Part shown: piece after piece, positions 52,648-61,214 of the stretch | How positions within the stretch are numbered: position 1 is the stretch's first letter | Layout: each line of letters opens with the position of its first letter | Assembly: GCA_963781345.1 (NCBI GenBank) | Contig: CAWAFQ010000009.1 | Coordinates: forward strand, 52,212-116,211 | Direction: 5' to 3' | Source of the DNA: JBBRHQ01 sp963781345 | GTDB taxonomy: Bacteria > Actinomycetota > Thermoleophilia > Solirubrobacterales > 70-9 | Length of the DNA stretch: 64,000 nt | Translations under genes and position numbers: made by a program | Notes under the pieces: generated by a model | The model's input: only the letters and a program-made list of their open reading frames with translations | Databases searched by the model: none | What the model was told of the DNA's origin: nothing

Positions 52648-53577
52648 TCAAGCGGGAGCAAGGGGTGAGCAGGTGGTGTCGCTCAGCCCGCTCGCGAGCA
52701 CGCTGGTGAGCGCGGCGCCTGCGGTCCGGTCGGTGTCGAGCGCGGGGTTATAGATCGTGACGTCAACGCCGGCGACGCGGCCGGTGGCGATCGCGGCGGC
52801 GAGTACTGTCGCGAGTTCGTCGGGGGATAGGCCGCCCGGCTGGCGATAGTCGACGGCGGGCATCACCGCGTCGTCGAGGACATCGGCGTCGACGTGGATC
52901 CAGAAGTGGCCGGGCCCGCCGGGGCGAGTCAGGCGGGCAAGGGCGCGCTCGGCTGCAACGGCTGCGCCGGCCGAGCGAACTGCCGCGAGATCGAAAGCGA
53001 GGAGCGAACTGGGGAGAGGCTGGCAGCCGTCCCGGGCCTGCTCTTCGGCGTCGCGGAAGCCGACGATGAACGCGTCATCGGTCCGAATGAGCGGTGCGCG
53101 ACCCTCGAGGTCTGCGAGCATTGGCGGCCCGTGGCCTGTAACCAGGGCGAGGTCCATCGACGCCGCCTCGCCCCAGGGCTCGGCCGACGGCTGGTAGAAG
53201 TCGGCGTGCCCGTCAAGGAACAGGAGCCCGGCGCGGCCGCGACGGCGCAGCGCCAGCGCCGCGCCGAGCAGGACGCTGCAGTCGCCGCCGAGGACAAGCG
53301 GTGTCTGACCAGTGTCGATCGCCTCTCCGATGGCGTCGGCGAGGGCGACGGCGTACGAGGCGACCTCGGGCCCGTTGAGGACGCCGCTCCCGGGGTCGCG
53401 GACCCCGGAAGCCTGCGGGGGAGCGACAGTCGTACCGATGGGGGCGTCGAGCGACTGGGCCAATCCGTGCTCCAGCAGCGCATCGCCGAGACGCTCCACC
53501 CCCGCAGCGCGCAGGCCGAGCCCCGAGGGAGCCCCGACGACGGCGAAGTGGCGAGCAGGGGAGGGTGGGTCATGCAT
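52648..53577 (-). CDS. Arginase/agmatinase-family ureohydrolase
   Basis: 309 residues from the ATG at 53577. Mn-binding motifs of ureohydrolases are present: VLGGDCSVLLGAAL, LLFLDGHADFYQPS and FWIHVDADVLDDAVMP. The end (VAGVDVTIYNPALDTDRTAG) carries the conserved Asp/Glu-like turn. Substrate could be arginine, agmatine, guanidinobutyrate or formiminoglutamate. With aguAB elsewhere in the window, an arginine-degrading role is a guess. The gene faces the second copy of the duplicated cassette. Confidence 0.88.
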   Translation of the reverse strand: MHDPPSPARHFAVVGAPSGLGLRAAGVERLGDALLEHGLAQSLDAPIGTTVAPPQASGVRDPGSGVLNGPEVASYAVALADAIGEAIDTGQTPLVLGGDCSVLLGAALALRRRGRAGLLFLDGHADFYQPSAEPWGEAASMDLALVTGHGPPMLADLEGRAPLIRTDDAFIVGFRDAEEQARDGCQPLPSSLLAFDLAAVRSAGAAVAAERALARLTRPGGPGHFWIHVDADVLDDAVMPAVDYRQPGGLSPDELATVLAAAIATGRVAGVDVTIYNPALDTDRTAGAALTSVLASGLSDTTCSPLAPA

Positions 53578-53763
53578 CGTCGCCAAAGCGTCCCACATGC
53601 CTTCCGGCCGGATGGCGGGTGCTTCAGCAGCGCTGCGCCGGGCGCCGGGCAAGGCACCCCAAGGGGTGTTGCCAAGTTCCCCCCTAGGGGTCCTGGTAGC
53701 GCTGCCCCCCAGAGCGCAAGATGCTCCTTGCAAGCAGCACTCACCCAAACCAAGGAGAAAGCA

Positions 53764-54156
53764 ATGACCCCCAAGACCAAGATCCGCAACTCGCTCGCCG
53801 CCCTCGCCGTCTCGGCCACAGCCCTCGCCGGCTTCGCCGCAGCCGCGGGTGCCGCCACCCCGGCCCCGACCAAGGTCCTGATCGAGGCAGAGTCGGGTGG
53901 CTTCTTCGGCTCCGTCAAGAGCCCCAAGCTCGAGTGCAAGGCAGAGCGCACGATCGTCGTCTACAAGCAGCTCGGCTCCAAGCAGAGTCCTCGCACCGAC
54001 AAGCGCGTCGCGACCGACATCGCCCAGGCCAATGGCGACGGCTATGAGTGGAACATCGGCAACCCCGGTCTCCACACCGGCCGCTACTACGCCCGCGCCA
54101 CCCGCACCCCCAACTGCGCCCCCGCGAACAGCGTCACGCTGCGCGCCCAGCAGTAG
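53764..54156 (+). CDS. Small secreted protein (duplicated gene, copy 2)
   Basis: 130 residues, same as the protein at 48533-48925 except one Ile-to-Thr change (KRVATDIAQ instead of KRVAIDIAQ). It has the same RBS and leader, so both copies should be expressed alike unless upstream sequences matter. The near-identity means the duplication is recent or is kept uniform by gene conversion. Confidence 0.78.
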   Translation: MTPKTKIRNSLAALAVSATALAGFAAAAGAATPAPTKVLIEAESGGFFGSVKSPKLECKAERTIVVYKQLGSKQSPRTDKRVATDIAQANGDGYEWNIGNPGLHTGRYYARATRTPNCAPANSVTLRAQQ

Positions 54157-54181
54157 GGCAAGCGACACCTCCCTGATCGAA

Positions 54182-54218
54182 CCGCCCGGCGGCCTCGGCC
54201 GCCGGGCGGTTTCGCGTT
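54182..54218 (+). terminator. Terminator of secreted-protein cassette, copy 2
   Basis: CCGCCCGGCGGC (54182-54193) / GCCGCCGGGCGG (54198-54209), perfect 12-bp stem with a CTCG loop, then TTTCGCGTT. Confidence 0.85.
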
Positions 54219-54281
54219 CGGGCCACGTTTGCCTGGGCCCGGGCCCCCAAGGGAGGGACTGTCTTTCGCGGACGGGGTTTC

Positions 54282-54704
54282 TTAACGAGTGCCGTGCAGG
54301 GTCGCAGCAAGGTCGCGAGGTGTGGCCCGGTCGCGGTGCTCGCAGAGGTAGATGCCCTGCCAGGTCCCGAGGGTGAGCGATCCGTCCGACACGGGGATCG
54401 TCAGCGATGGCCCGATCAACACGGACTTGACGTGGGCCGGCATGTCATCGGGTCCCTCGAGCGTGTGGCGCCAGAAGGAGTCGCTTTCTCGAACCGCGTC
54501 GCTGAACCAGGCTTCGAGGTCGGCGCGGACGTCTGGGCTGGCGTTCTCATTGAGGGCGAGGGAGGCGGAGGTATGCAGGATCAGTAGGTGCACGAGCCCA
54601 ACCGAGAGCTCTGCGATCTCAGGCAGCCCTACCGCGATCTCATCGCCGATCAGATGGAAGCCGCGTGGCCGCGCCTGCAGTGAGATCTTTCGCTGAATCC
54701 ACAT
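54282..54704 (-). CDS. YjbQ family protein (UPF0047)
   Basis: 140 residues from the ATG at 54704, where the family usually begins (MWIQRKISLQARPRGFHLIG). The conserved LLILHTSASLALNENASPDV, DDMPAHVKSVLIGPSLTIPV and LGTWQGIYLCEHRD are present. YjbQ has weak thiamine-phosphate synthase activity in E. coli, and its real role is unsettled. An upstream in-frame start would overlap the promoter side and has no matching family sequence. Confidence 0.9.
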   Translation of the reverse strand: MWIQRKISLQARPRGFHLIGDEIAVGLPEIAELSVGLVHLLILHTSASLALNENASPDVRADLEAWFSDAVRESDSFWRHTLEGPDDMPAHVKSVLIGPSLTIPVSDGSLTLGTWQGIYLCEHRDRATPRDLAATLHGTR

Positions 54705-54961
54705 TTGCTCGTGCCCGTCGCCGTCGCCCTCTTCACAGGACCTGCGAGGTCGGATCGTATTCACCGCCCATTCCGGCCGGACCCCAGCCCCAGCCGGGGC
54801 GATCACCGGCCTCCCAGCCATTGCGGTCGCTAAGGCAGCCTGAGAGTGTCGGCGTCGTTTCCGTAGTAGACCCGCCTCCTCGTTCGGCGCTTTCCGGATG
54901 ACGGCTGCTGCCGGTGCGTGTACGTTGCCCCAAAAGCGGAGTCCGAAGGGTGGGTGTTCGA

Positions 54962-55438
54962 ATGCAGAAGATCAAGGAGGCCGCGTCGGAGTTTCTGGCC
55001 AGCAAGCGGGTCGCGGTCACCGGCGTCTCCAGAGAGCCGAAGAATCACGGAAGCAACGTCGTCTACCTGCGTCTCCGCGACCGCGGGTACGAGGTCTTCG
55101 CCGTCAATCCCAACGCGCATGAGGTCGAGGGCGATCGCTGCCATCACGACCTGGGCTCGATCCCCGGCGGCGTCGATGCGGTCGTGATCGCAACCAGGCC
55201 CGAGCTCGCCGAAGAGACGATGCGCGAGTGCGCCGACCTCGGGATCAAGCACGTCTGGATGCACCGCGGACCCGGCGCCGGCAGCGTCTCCGAGGCGGCG
55301 GCTGACTACGGCCGCCGCCATGGCATCGCCGTGATCGACGGGGGCTGCCCCTGCATGTTCGGCCCCACGGCCGATCTCGGGCATAAGGCGATGCGGCTCG
55401 TCTTCACCCTCAACGGCAACGTCCCGAGGGAGGTCTGA
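54962..55438 (+). CDS. CoA-binding (Rossmann) domain protein
   Basis: 158 residues from the ATG at 54962. SKRVAVTGVSREPKNHGSNV, GYEVFAVNPNAHEVEGDRCH, VDAVVIATRPELAEETMREC and GIKHVWMHRGPGAGSVSEAA match the stand-alone CoA-binding YccU-like family. A short Cys-rich patch (GGCPCMFG) is near the C-terminus. It binds CoA or a related nucleotide; no catalytic partner is adjacent. The next gene starts 21 bases later. Confidence 0.85.
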   Translation: MQKIKEAASEFLASKRVAVTGVSREPKNHGSNVVYLRLRDRGYEVFAVNPNAHEVEGDRCHHDLGSIPGGVDAVVIATRPELAEETMRECADLGIKHVWMHRGPGAGSVSEAAADYGRRHGIAVIDGGCPCMFGPTADLGHKAMRLVFTLNGNVPREV

Positions 55439-55459
55439 CCGGAGGGAGGCGAGGTAGCG

Positions 55460-55975
55460 GTGAGCAATCCAGGTGCGGTGAAGCGGCGACTGCATGGGAC
55501 AAAGCGCCGGTTGTACGGGGGTGGGCGGCCGAGTCGTCTGGCGGCAGCGCTGAACCGCGGCTGGGCGATTGTCGGTTCGGCCGGGCTGGGTCCGAAACGC
55601 CTGGTCACCCTCGAAGTGCGCGGCCGCCGCAGCGGCCGCCTCACGTCGTTCCCGCTGATGGAGGCCGACTACGAGGGCGAGCGCTATCTCGTGGCGATGC
55701 TCGGTGAGGGCACCAACTGGGTCTCCAACGTGCGGGCGGCCGGAGGGAAGGCGGTCCTTCGCCATCGCCGCCGGGAAGCGGTGCAGCTCGAGGAGGTCGA
55801 CCCGAGCGCCCGGGCCTCGCTCCTGAGGCGCTACCTGCAGATCGCACCGGGAGCCCGTCCTCACATCCCGCTGGATCGGCGAGCCCCCCTTGCCGAGTTC
55901 GAGCGGCTCGCCGCGCAGTACCCGGTGTTTCGGGTCCGCGCCGATGGCTCGGTTCTCAAGCGGCAGGTGAGCTAG
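55460..55975 (+). CDS. Ddn-like F420H2-dependent reductase
   Basis: 171 residues from a GTG with GGAGG upstream. PKRLVTLEVRGRRSGRLTSF and GERYLVAMLGEGTNWVSNVR are hallmarks of deazaflavin-dependent nitroreductase/quinone reductase proteins (split beta-barrel). They reduce quinones, nitro-drugs or aflatoxins with F420H2. It lies 21 bases after the CoA-binding gene. Confidence 0.9.
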   Translation: MSNPGAVKRRLHGTKRRLYGGGRPSRLAAALNRGWAIVGSAGLGPKRLVTLEVRGRRSGRLTSFPLMEADYEGERYLVAMLGEGTNWVSNVRAAGGKAVLRHRRREAVQLEEVDPSARASLLRRYLQIAPGARPHIPLDRRAPLAEFERLAAQYPVFRVRADGSVLKRQVS

Positions 55976-56035
55976 ACGCCCGGCAGAACCGCGCCACAAC
56001 GCGAATCCGCCCTCGGTCGAGGCCGCCGTGCGACC

Positions 56036-56644
56036 TCAGCAGGCGACGAGCAGGTGGAAGGGGGCGTCGTGCCCCCCGATCGTGGGAATCGTGGACCCGT
56101 GGGTCATGTTCACGAAGACGGTATCGGACGCCCCGGACTTCGGGTTCACATTGACCGCATTGGCGACGGAGTTGCCGGGGATGAGCACTGGCGAGCCTCC
56201 CCCGATCGTGGCCTCGTATGCGCAGTTGCTGACGTCGCGGTCAAACCGCACCTCGTATGCCCCCGCGGCGATCCGCGCGGTCGAGACAGCATGCTTCCCT
56301 CGGACCAGGACCGGAGCGATGCTGTTGCTGCCCTCCGTGACGACGGCCCAGAGGATGGTCGCGTCGACCCCCCCGGTGTCACCCTTGGGGCCCGTCGCGC
56401 CCGTGGCGCCCTTCAGCAGAGCGCCGGCGGCAAAGTCCTCAGCCTGCAGGGTGGAGTTCTTCACCTTGCCGGAGGTGACCGCGTCGGCCTTGATCTTCTT
56501 CTTGGTCACGGCGCCCTTCTTGAGCTGCTTCGTTCCGACGCTGTTCGACGGCAGCGAGGCCGCGTAGGCAGTGCCGCCAAGAGCGACGAACAGGGCCAGA
56601 TAGGCGATTCCCTGCGAGCGGAGGTGTGAAAGGAGACGATTCAT
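56036..56644 (-). CDS. Surface protein with repeat stalk and collagen-like segment, member 3 of 3
   Basis: 202 residues. A signal-type segment (IAYLALFVALGGTAYAA) is followed by stalk units (NSVGTKQLKKGAVTKKKI, ADAVTSGKVKNSTLQAEDFA), then a short collagen-like run GATGATGPKGDTG and a beta-rich head with Cys (SNCAYEATIGGG). Its ATG overlaps the stop of the PKD-protein gene by 4 bases, so it is translationally coupled and likely displayed with that protein. Confidence 0.7.
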   Translation of the reverse strand: MNRLLSHLRSQGIAYLALFVALGGTAYAASLPSNSVGTKQLKKGAVTKKKIKADAVTSGKVKNSTLQAEDFAAGALLKGATGATGPKGDTGGVDATILWAVVTEGSNSIAPVLVRGKHAVSTARIAAGAYEVRFDRDVSNCAYEATIGGGSPVLIPGNSVANAVNVNPKSGASDTVFVNMTHGSTIPTIGGHDAPFHLLVAC

Positions 56645-58335
56645 GGGTTTCGGCCTCCGTAGCTTGGCGCCAGCGGCGGACCGGCGTCGACGTTTACCGG
56701 GCCCCCCGGTTCGGCGGTCGCCGGCCGCTGCACGCGCCCTTTGCGCCGGGGCTTGAAGAACTTGATCGAGATCGTCTTCGTCGTCCCGGCGGTGGCGCCG
56801 TCGGGCACATATGTGACGCGCAGCTTGTAGATCCCTGGGCCGAGCCGCTTCGGGAGCTTCAGTTTGAAGCCGAAGGTCCCCGCCTTTCCGAGTACGCCCG
56901 ATCCCTTGGAGACGATCTTCGGCCCCTTCGTCAGCGCCGCCTGGAAGGCGCCGGGCTTGCTGGCGATCAGCGCCAGCAGGACCGGGGTGGGCTTCTTGCC
57001 GAGCCTGTGCTTCTTCGGCGCGACCACCTTGAGGCCGCCCAGGCTCGCCTTCTGGGTGCCGTCCTTTCCGCCAATTTGCCCGGTGTCGGGCGGCTTGGTG
57101 TCGACCGTGCCGTCGCCACCGGTGCCGCCCTGCGTCTTGACGACGATGTCGACGCTGTCGGTCCCCTGGTTGCCGGCCCCGTCGTGACCGGTGAGCTCGA
57201 CGCGGTAGGTCCCGGGGCTGCCGTAAGTGTGGGTGATGTTGGCGCCCTGCTTGTTCTGGGTGTTGTCGCCGAAGTCCCAGGTGAAGGGACCGGCGAGACC
57301 CGAGACGCCGTCACTGCCGGAGGCGCTGAAGGTGACCAGATCGCCGGTGGCGGGGGTGGGGTCGCTTGCCTGGGCGCTGATCGTCGGCGGAGCGCGGTCG
57401 AGCACGACGCTGCCGCAGGCGTTCTCAGCGAGGTTGGCGTCGCCGGCCGTCCATCCCAGCCCGGTGGCGGGTTTGACGAACTGGTTGGGGTGGGTCGGCG
57501 GGCTCGAGGGCTCGACGGCCGTCGGGTCGGGATCCGGGATCGACTGGTCGGCGGCCGTTGCGCAGAGATAGACCGGTCCGTCGGCTGCGGAGGTGAAGTC
57601 GAAGGTGCAGTCGAACGAGTTCACCTTCGCGTTTCCAGGAGCCGCGAAGCGCGAGAGGTTGGCGACGCTGCAGTTCGGCTCGTAGTTGTGGGGGTCGGCA
57701 TTGGTGCAGGCCCGGTCGCGGCGCTGGCAGATGAACACGGCCGCGTTCTGGCCCCCGGCGAACCAGGGGTGGCTGAGGGCGTCGTTGTAGTCGATGTGCA
57801 TCGGGATCTGCGCGTTGTTCGTGTAGTTCGCGGTGCCGGCCGCGAACACGGTCAGGACCGGCTGATTGAGGTCGATCAGCGTCGAGGAGGAGCATTGGGG
57901 ACCGCTGCAGGGGTAGATGCCGATCCCATCGCGGTATTCGCTCGGATAGACGCCCACCAATGTCCCGTCGGGAAGGCTGTTCTCCGTCTGCGAGAACTGG
58001 CTGCTGCTTGGATCCAGGTAATAGAGGGACGGGGACGGAATGCATCCACGGTTGAAGGAAACGCTGTTCCGGTATGTGGTGATGCAGTAACGGACGTTGA
58101 AGCCGCTGCTGGTCCAGCTGAACCAGTGCGAGTTCGTCGGGGTGTTCGTCACGGCTGGCTCACCGCCGGGGCTGGACTGGAAGACCGCGCTGCTGGTGGC
58201 CGGGACCGCGAGGGCGACCAGCGCGAACACCACGACGAGCGAGGCAAGTCGAGTACTCCTCACCCCGGTTCGAACCCTTGGCGACAACGAGCTGATCTGG
58301 GACTTCTGCACGAACGCTCCCCCTTTGTTTGTCAT
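56641..58335 (-). CDS. Secreted PKD-domain protein
   Basis: 564 residues from the ATG at 58335. A signal peptide (ASLVVVFALVALAVPATSSA) precedes an N-terminal Cys-rich domain (RYCITTYRNSVSFNRGC, PCSGPQCSSS, CSVANLSRF). A PKD-type domain follows around residues 320-400 (VTFSASGSDGVSGLAGPFTW, DFGDNTQ, THTYGSPGTYRVELTGHDGA). After a Gly/Asp linker, a C-terminal beta domain rich in Lys (KKHRLGKKPTPVLLALIASK) ends the protein. No enzyme motif; probably a surface-binding protein. Co-transcribed with the following repeat-stalk gene. Confidence 0.75.
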   Translation of the reverse strand: MTNKGGAFVQKSQISSLSPRVRTGVRSTRLASLVVVFALVALAVPATSSAVFQSSPGGEPAVTNTPTNSHWFSWTSSGFNVRYCITTYRNSVSFNRGCIPSPSLYYLDPSSSQFSQTENSLPDGTLVGVYPSEYRDGIGIYPCSGPQCSSSTLIDLNQPVLTVFAAGTANYTNNAQIPMHIDYNDALSHPWFAGGQNAAVFICQRRDRACTNADPHNYEPNCSVANLSRFAAPGNAKVNSFDCTFDFTSAADGPVYLCATAADQSIPDPDPTAVEPSSPPTHPNQFVKPATGLGWTAGDANLAENACGSVVLDRAPPTISAQASDPTPATGDLVTFSASGSDGVSGLAGPFTWDFGDNTQNKQGANITHTYGSPGTYRVELTGHDGAGNQGTDSVDIVVKTQGGTGGDGTVDTKPPDTGQIGGKDGTQKASLGGLKVVAPKKHRLGKKPTPVLLALIASKPGAFQAALTKGPKIVSKGSGVLGKAGTFGFKLKLPKRLGPGIYKLRVTYVPDGATAGTTKTISIKFFKPRRKGRVQRPATAEPGGPVNVDAGPPLAPSYGGRNP

Positions 58336-58493
58336 CCCTCCGCGAGCGATTATAGGCCGGTCGGCACCCGGAGTTCGAGGACCAGCCGTTTGTTGTATGC
58401 CCGTGATTTCGGAGGCGAAAGCGGAGCGCTCACTCCCCGACCGCGATCGGTCGCCAACCGCAACGCCAACGACGCGCAGAGCATCCTCAGCGT

Positions 58494-58735
58494 GCGCGCG
58501 ACCACGGTGACGATCTCCCCCGGAAGATGCGGATCTACGCGTTCGGCGCGGCTCTGGGCGGACGAGGGTACTCGACTCGGCGACCGCGCTGGCTGAGCAG
58601 TCGCGGATCCCAAAGCGCAACCTGACGCTGATCAACCGGGCCAGCACCTACGCGCACAATGACCCGAATTCCGCGGCCCTCAGCAACGCATTCGTCAACC
58701 ACCTGATCCCGTTACTGAACAAGATCCGGGGGTAG
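58494..58735 (+). pseudogene. C-terminal remnant of a secreted hydrolase-like gene
   Basis: One frame reads HGDDLPRKMRIYAFGAALGG (to ~58560), another continues SATALAEQSRIPKRNLTLIN, ASTYAHNDPNSAALSNAFVN and HLIPLLNKIRG to a stop at 58733-58735. The pattern resembles the C-terminus of an esterase or alpha/beta-hydrolase with a D-x-x-x-His/N region near its end, but no start or N-terminal domain exists upstream. A frame change near 58555 is needed. I cannot name the family with confidence. Confidence 0.4.
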
Positions 58736-58763
58736 TCCCGGCCCCGGCCCCCGGCTTTGCCTC

Positions 58764-59279
58764 TTAGCGCCCCGAGAGCGTGTCGATGCAGACGGTGATC
58801 GCCAGCAGCAGCGCGTCGTCCTCACCTGGGGCGATCTCGACGCCGTAGGTGTCGCGCACCCGAAACCAGCGCCTCGATACCGAGGCGACGATGTCTCCGT
58901 CGCGCTCGATCTCGTACTCGTGGTCGACGAAGTTCCCCTTGGCCCTCATGTCATCTCCGCCCTCGACGTCGATCGAGAAGCGGTCGCGGATGCCGACGAC
59001 CGCCTTCTTCACGGTCGCCGCGGTGTCCCCGCCGCGCTCGATCGCCATCTTGTCGCGGACGCTGAGCTTTCGCTCCTGGATCTTTGCGACCTCATTCCCC
59101 TGGGCGTCTTCGAGTACGAACGTCTGGCGGACACGAAGCGCCTTGCCGTTGACGCGGAAGACGTGGTTTCCGCCCTCGTCGTCGATCCAGTAGTCGTCGC
59201 CGACCGAGAGCAGCTTCTCGCGCATCTGGTAGCGGGAGCCACCGGCCACTTCGTTGTTACCCCCTCGCAGCAAACCCAT
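58764..59279 (-). CDS. LURP-one-related (Tubby-like fold) protein
   Basis: 171 residues from the ATG at 59279. RYQMREKLLSVGDDYWIDDE starts the 12-stranded barrel; KALRVRQTFVLEDAQGNEVA, KIQERKLSVRDKMAIERGGD and VDHEYEIERDGDIVASVSRR match LURP-one/YxjI-type proteins. The central helix lies in DDALLLAITVCIDTLSG at the C-terminus. Bacterial members have no assigned activity; a membrane-lipid or phosphoinositide-like binding role is inferred from Tubby. Confidence 0.85.
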   Translation of the reverse strand: MGLLRGGNNEVAGGSRYQMREKLLSVGDDYWIDDEGGNHVFRVNGKALRVRQTFVLEDAQGNEVAKIQERKLSVRDKMAIERGGDTAATVKKAVVGIRDRFSIDVEGGDDMRAKGNFVDHEYEIERDGDIVASVSRRWFRVRDTYGVEIAPGEDDALLLAITVCIDTLSGR

Positions 59280-59453
59280 TCGGGCCCCTTCAGCTTGTGG
59301 TTGGTGTGCTCCGCGGCCGGCGCCTGCTCCTACCTGGTCGCGATCGAAGCATAGGACGCTCTTGCCGATCGGGGGGAGCAGGCATGATCCCCGTGTGCGC
59401 CTCGAGCTCGGGAAGCGGTCTTGCTCAAACGCCGGCCGGCCCGCCTGCCGGCG

Positions 59454-60181
59454 ATGATCGATCTGCACTGCCACATCCTGCCCGGCATCGACGACGGGGC
59501 GGGGGATCCGGGGGAGAGCGTCGCGATGGCGCGCCAGGCGCAGGAGGACGGCATCGAGGCGATCTGCGCGACGCCGCACATCCGCCACGACCACGACGTC
59601 CGCATCGCCGAGTTGGGGGGAGGGTGGGGGCCCTCAACCGTGAGCTGCGCGAGCGCGGAGTCGGGGTCGAGATCCTCCAGGGCGCGGAGGTGGCGGAGAC
59701 GGCGGTCGAGGATCTCAGCGAGGAGGAGCTGTCGCGAGTCTCGCTCGGCGCCGGGCGCTGGGTCCTCCTCGAGCCGGCTCCGGGACCGCTCTCAGAGAGC
59801 CTCGAGCGCCGGGTCGAGCACCTCGCCGCTCGCGGGCACCGGTCTCTGATCGCCCACCCCGAGCGCCACCTCGCCGAGGACATGTTCGAGCGGCTGGCGC
59901 GGCTGGTCGGCGACGGCGCCCTGGTCCAGGCGACGGCAGACTTCTTCCTGCGCGAGGAGACCTCGTTCGGGATGTTCGCGCTCGCCGAGCGGGGACTCGT
60001 CCACGTGCTCGGCAGCGACTCGCACTCGTCGCGATTCGGTCGCGCCGCCAGGCTCGGCGACGCCGTTGCCCTGCTGGGGCGGGTCGAGTTGCTGGCACCG
60101 CATCTCGAGTGGATCGCCCGTACTGCCCCGCGGGCGATCGTTGAAGGGGAAGCGCTCGAGATCCCCTTTGCGCCGGTCTGA
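59454..60181 (+). pseudogene. CpsB/CapC-type PHP phosphatase (frameshift near 59620)
   Basis: MIDLHCHILPGIDDGAGDPG carries the HxH metal ligands of the PHP fold; CATPHIRHDHD follows. After a G-run at 59616-59630 the frame changes (one base lost) to GALNRELRERGVGVEILQGA, ending with SLIAHPERHLAEDMFE and HVLGSDSHSSRFGRAARLG, the remaining metal-binding Asp/His. The rejoined 242-residue protein fits manganese-dependent tyrosine phosphatases that control capsule or exopolysaccharide export (CpsB/CapC). No capsule gene cluster is adjacent. Confidence 0.82.
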
Positions 60182-60193
60182 GCGGCCGGCTGC

Positions 60194-61117
60194 TCAGTCG
60201 ACCGGGATCAGCTCGACGCGGCGGGCGAGGTCGTCGACCACGCTGCGGGCTCCGGTGCCGAGGCCATGTCGGAGGAAGTTGGCGGCGCCCGCCGCGGCGC
60301 CGATCATCAACGCCTCGCGCCACTCGCGCCCATCGGCGACGCAGGCCGCGATCGCGCCCATCATCGAGTCGCCGCAGCCCTCCCGCGATCCGCGATCGAA
60401 GCGGGGCGGAACCAGCCACCACGCTCCCTCCTCGCGGACGACGAGCGCGGGCTGCTCGGCGCGGGTGGCGATGACGGCAGCCGCGCCCCGCTCGCGCAGC
60501 CTCTCGCAGGCGCTGCGAAGCTCGGCATCGGTGCCAACCGGCCCGGACGAACTCGGCCAGCTCCCAGTCGTTGAGCTTGACGATGTCGGGCGAGCCGTCC
60601 AGTGCGCTGTCGAGCCGCGGCGAGGAGAGGTCGACCAGGACCTTGGCGCCGTTCTCGCGCACGTCGGCAACGAGGCTCCCGTAGAGCCCCAGCGGGAGCG
60701 CCTCGCCCGGGTATGGGTTGCAGACGACCAGCACCCCGGCGTCGAGCGCCGCGGCGCAGGTCGCAGAGAAGAGGTCGTCGATCTCGTGGCGCGAGGGAGG
60801 CGGGCTGGGAGCAAGTGAGACGACGACGCGCTCGCCACTGCGACGGTCGTTGACGTAGGAGCCGCTGGGGGCGGCCGTCTCGACCATGCGCGCTCCCCCG
60901 GCAGCTGATCGAGCAGTGGGCGCAAAGCGGACCCGGTCTCCCCGCCGAGGAAGCCGCAGAGCACCGGGTGCGCGCCGAGCTCGCCGGCCATCCGCGCGAC
61001 CCAGACACCCTGGCCGGCGGCGTGGACGTGGATGTCGTCGCCGTCCCCGGCCCGTGCCTCGATCGTGATCGAGAGCAGCGGGTTGGGACCGAATACCGCG
61101 ACCTTGCCGTTCGCCAT
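60194..61117 (-). pseudogene. PfkB-family sugar kinase (two frameshifts)
   Basis: MANGKVAVFGPNPLLSITIE and DIHVHAAGQGVWVARMAGEL open the ribokinase/1-phosphofructokinase fold. From about 60895 to about 60540 the coding sequence lies in another frame (RMVETAAPSGSYVNDRRSGE, ERVVVSLAPSPP, VLVVCNPYPGEALPLGLYGS, VDLSSPRLDSALDGSPDIVK). It then returns to the first frame with ELRSACERLRERGAAAVIAT and the catalytic GCGDSMMGAIAAC (G-x-G-D). The product phosphorylates a sugar or nucleoside. It is convergent with the PHP phosphatase. Confidence 0.8.
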
Positions 61118-61214
61118 CGCGCCAGTATGCCCGCACCCAGCGACCGAGCCCGATCTGACGCTCTGCGCGAGGTCGGCAGCGCGGCGGTCTGCGCCGGCGG
61201 CTCGCGACCCCGGC

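Larger units (their letters stand above)
53661..54218. repeat. 558-bp duplicated cassette, copy 2
   Basis: Second copy of 48430-48987. Both boundaries are sharp: the flanks (arginase leader side and the YjbQ side) share nothing with the VOC/tocopherol cyclase flanks of copy 1. No target-site duplication or transposase is seen. Confidence 0.95.

Noticed and set aside
53578..54168. N-terminal extension of the arginase-family frame through the duplicated cassette
   Set aside because: The family begins near 53577; the extension is antisense to the secreted-protein gene and has low-complexity sequence.
58350..58613. Minus-strand frame of 87 codons as a gene
   Set aside because: Arg/Ser/Ala-rich without any domain or RBS, and it overlaps the protein-like fragment on the plus strand.
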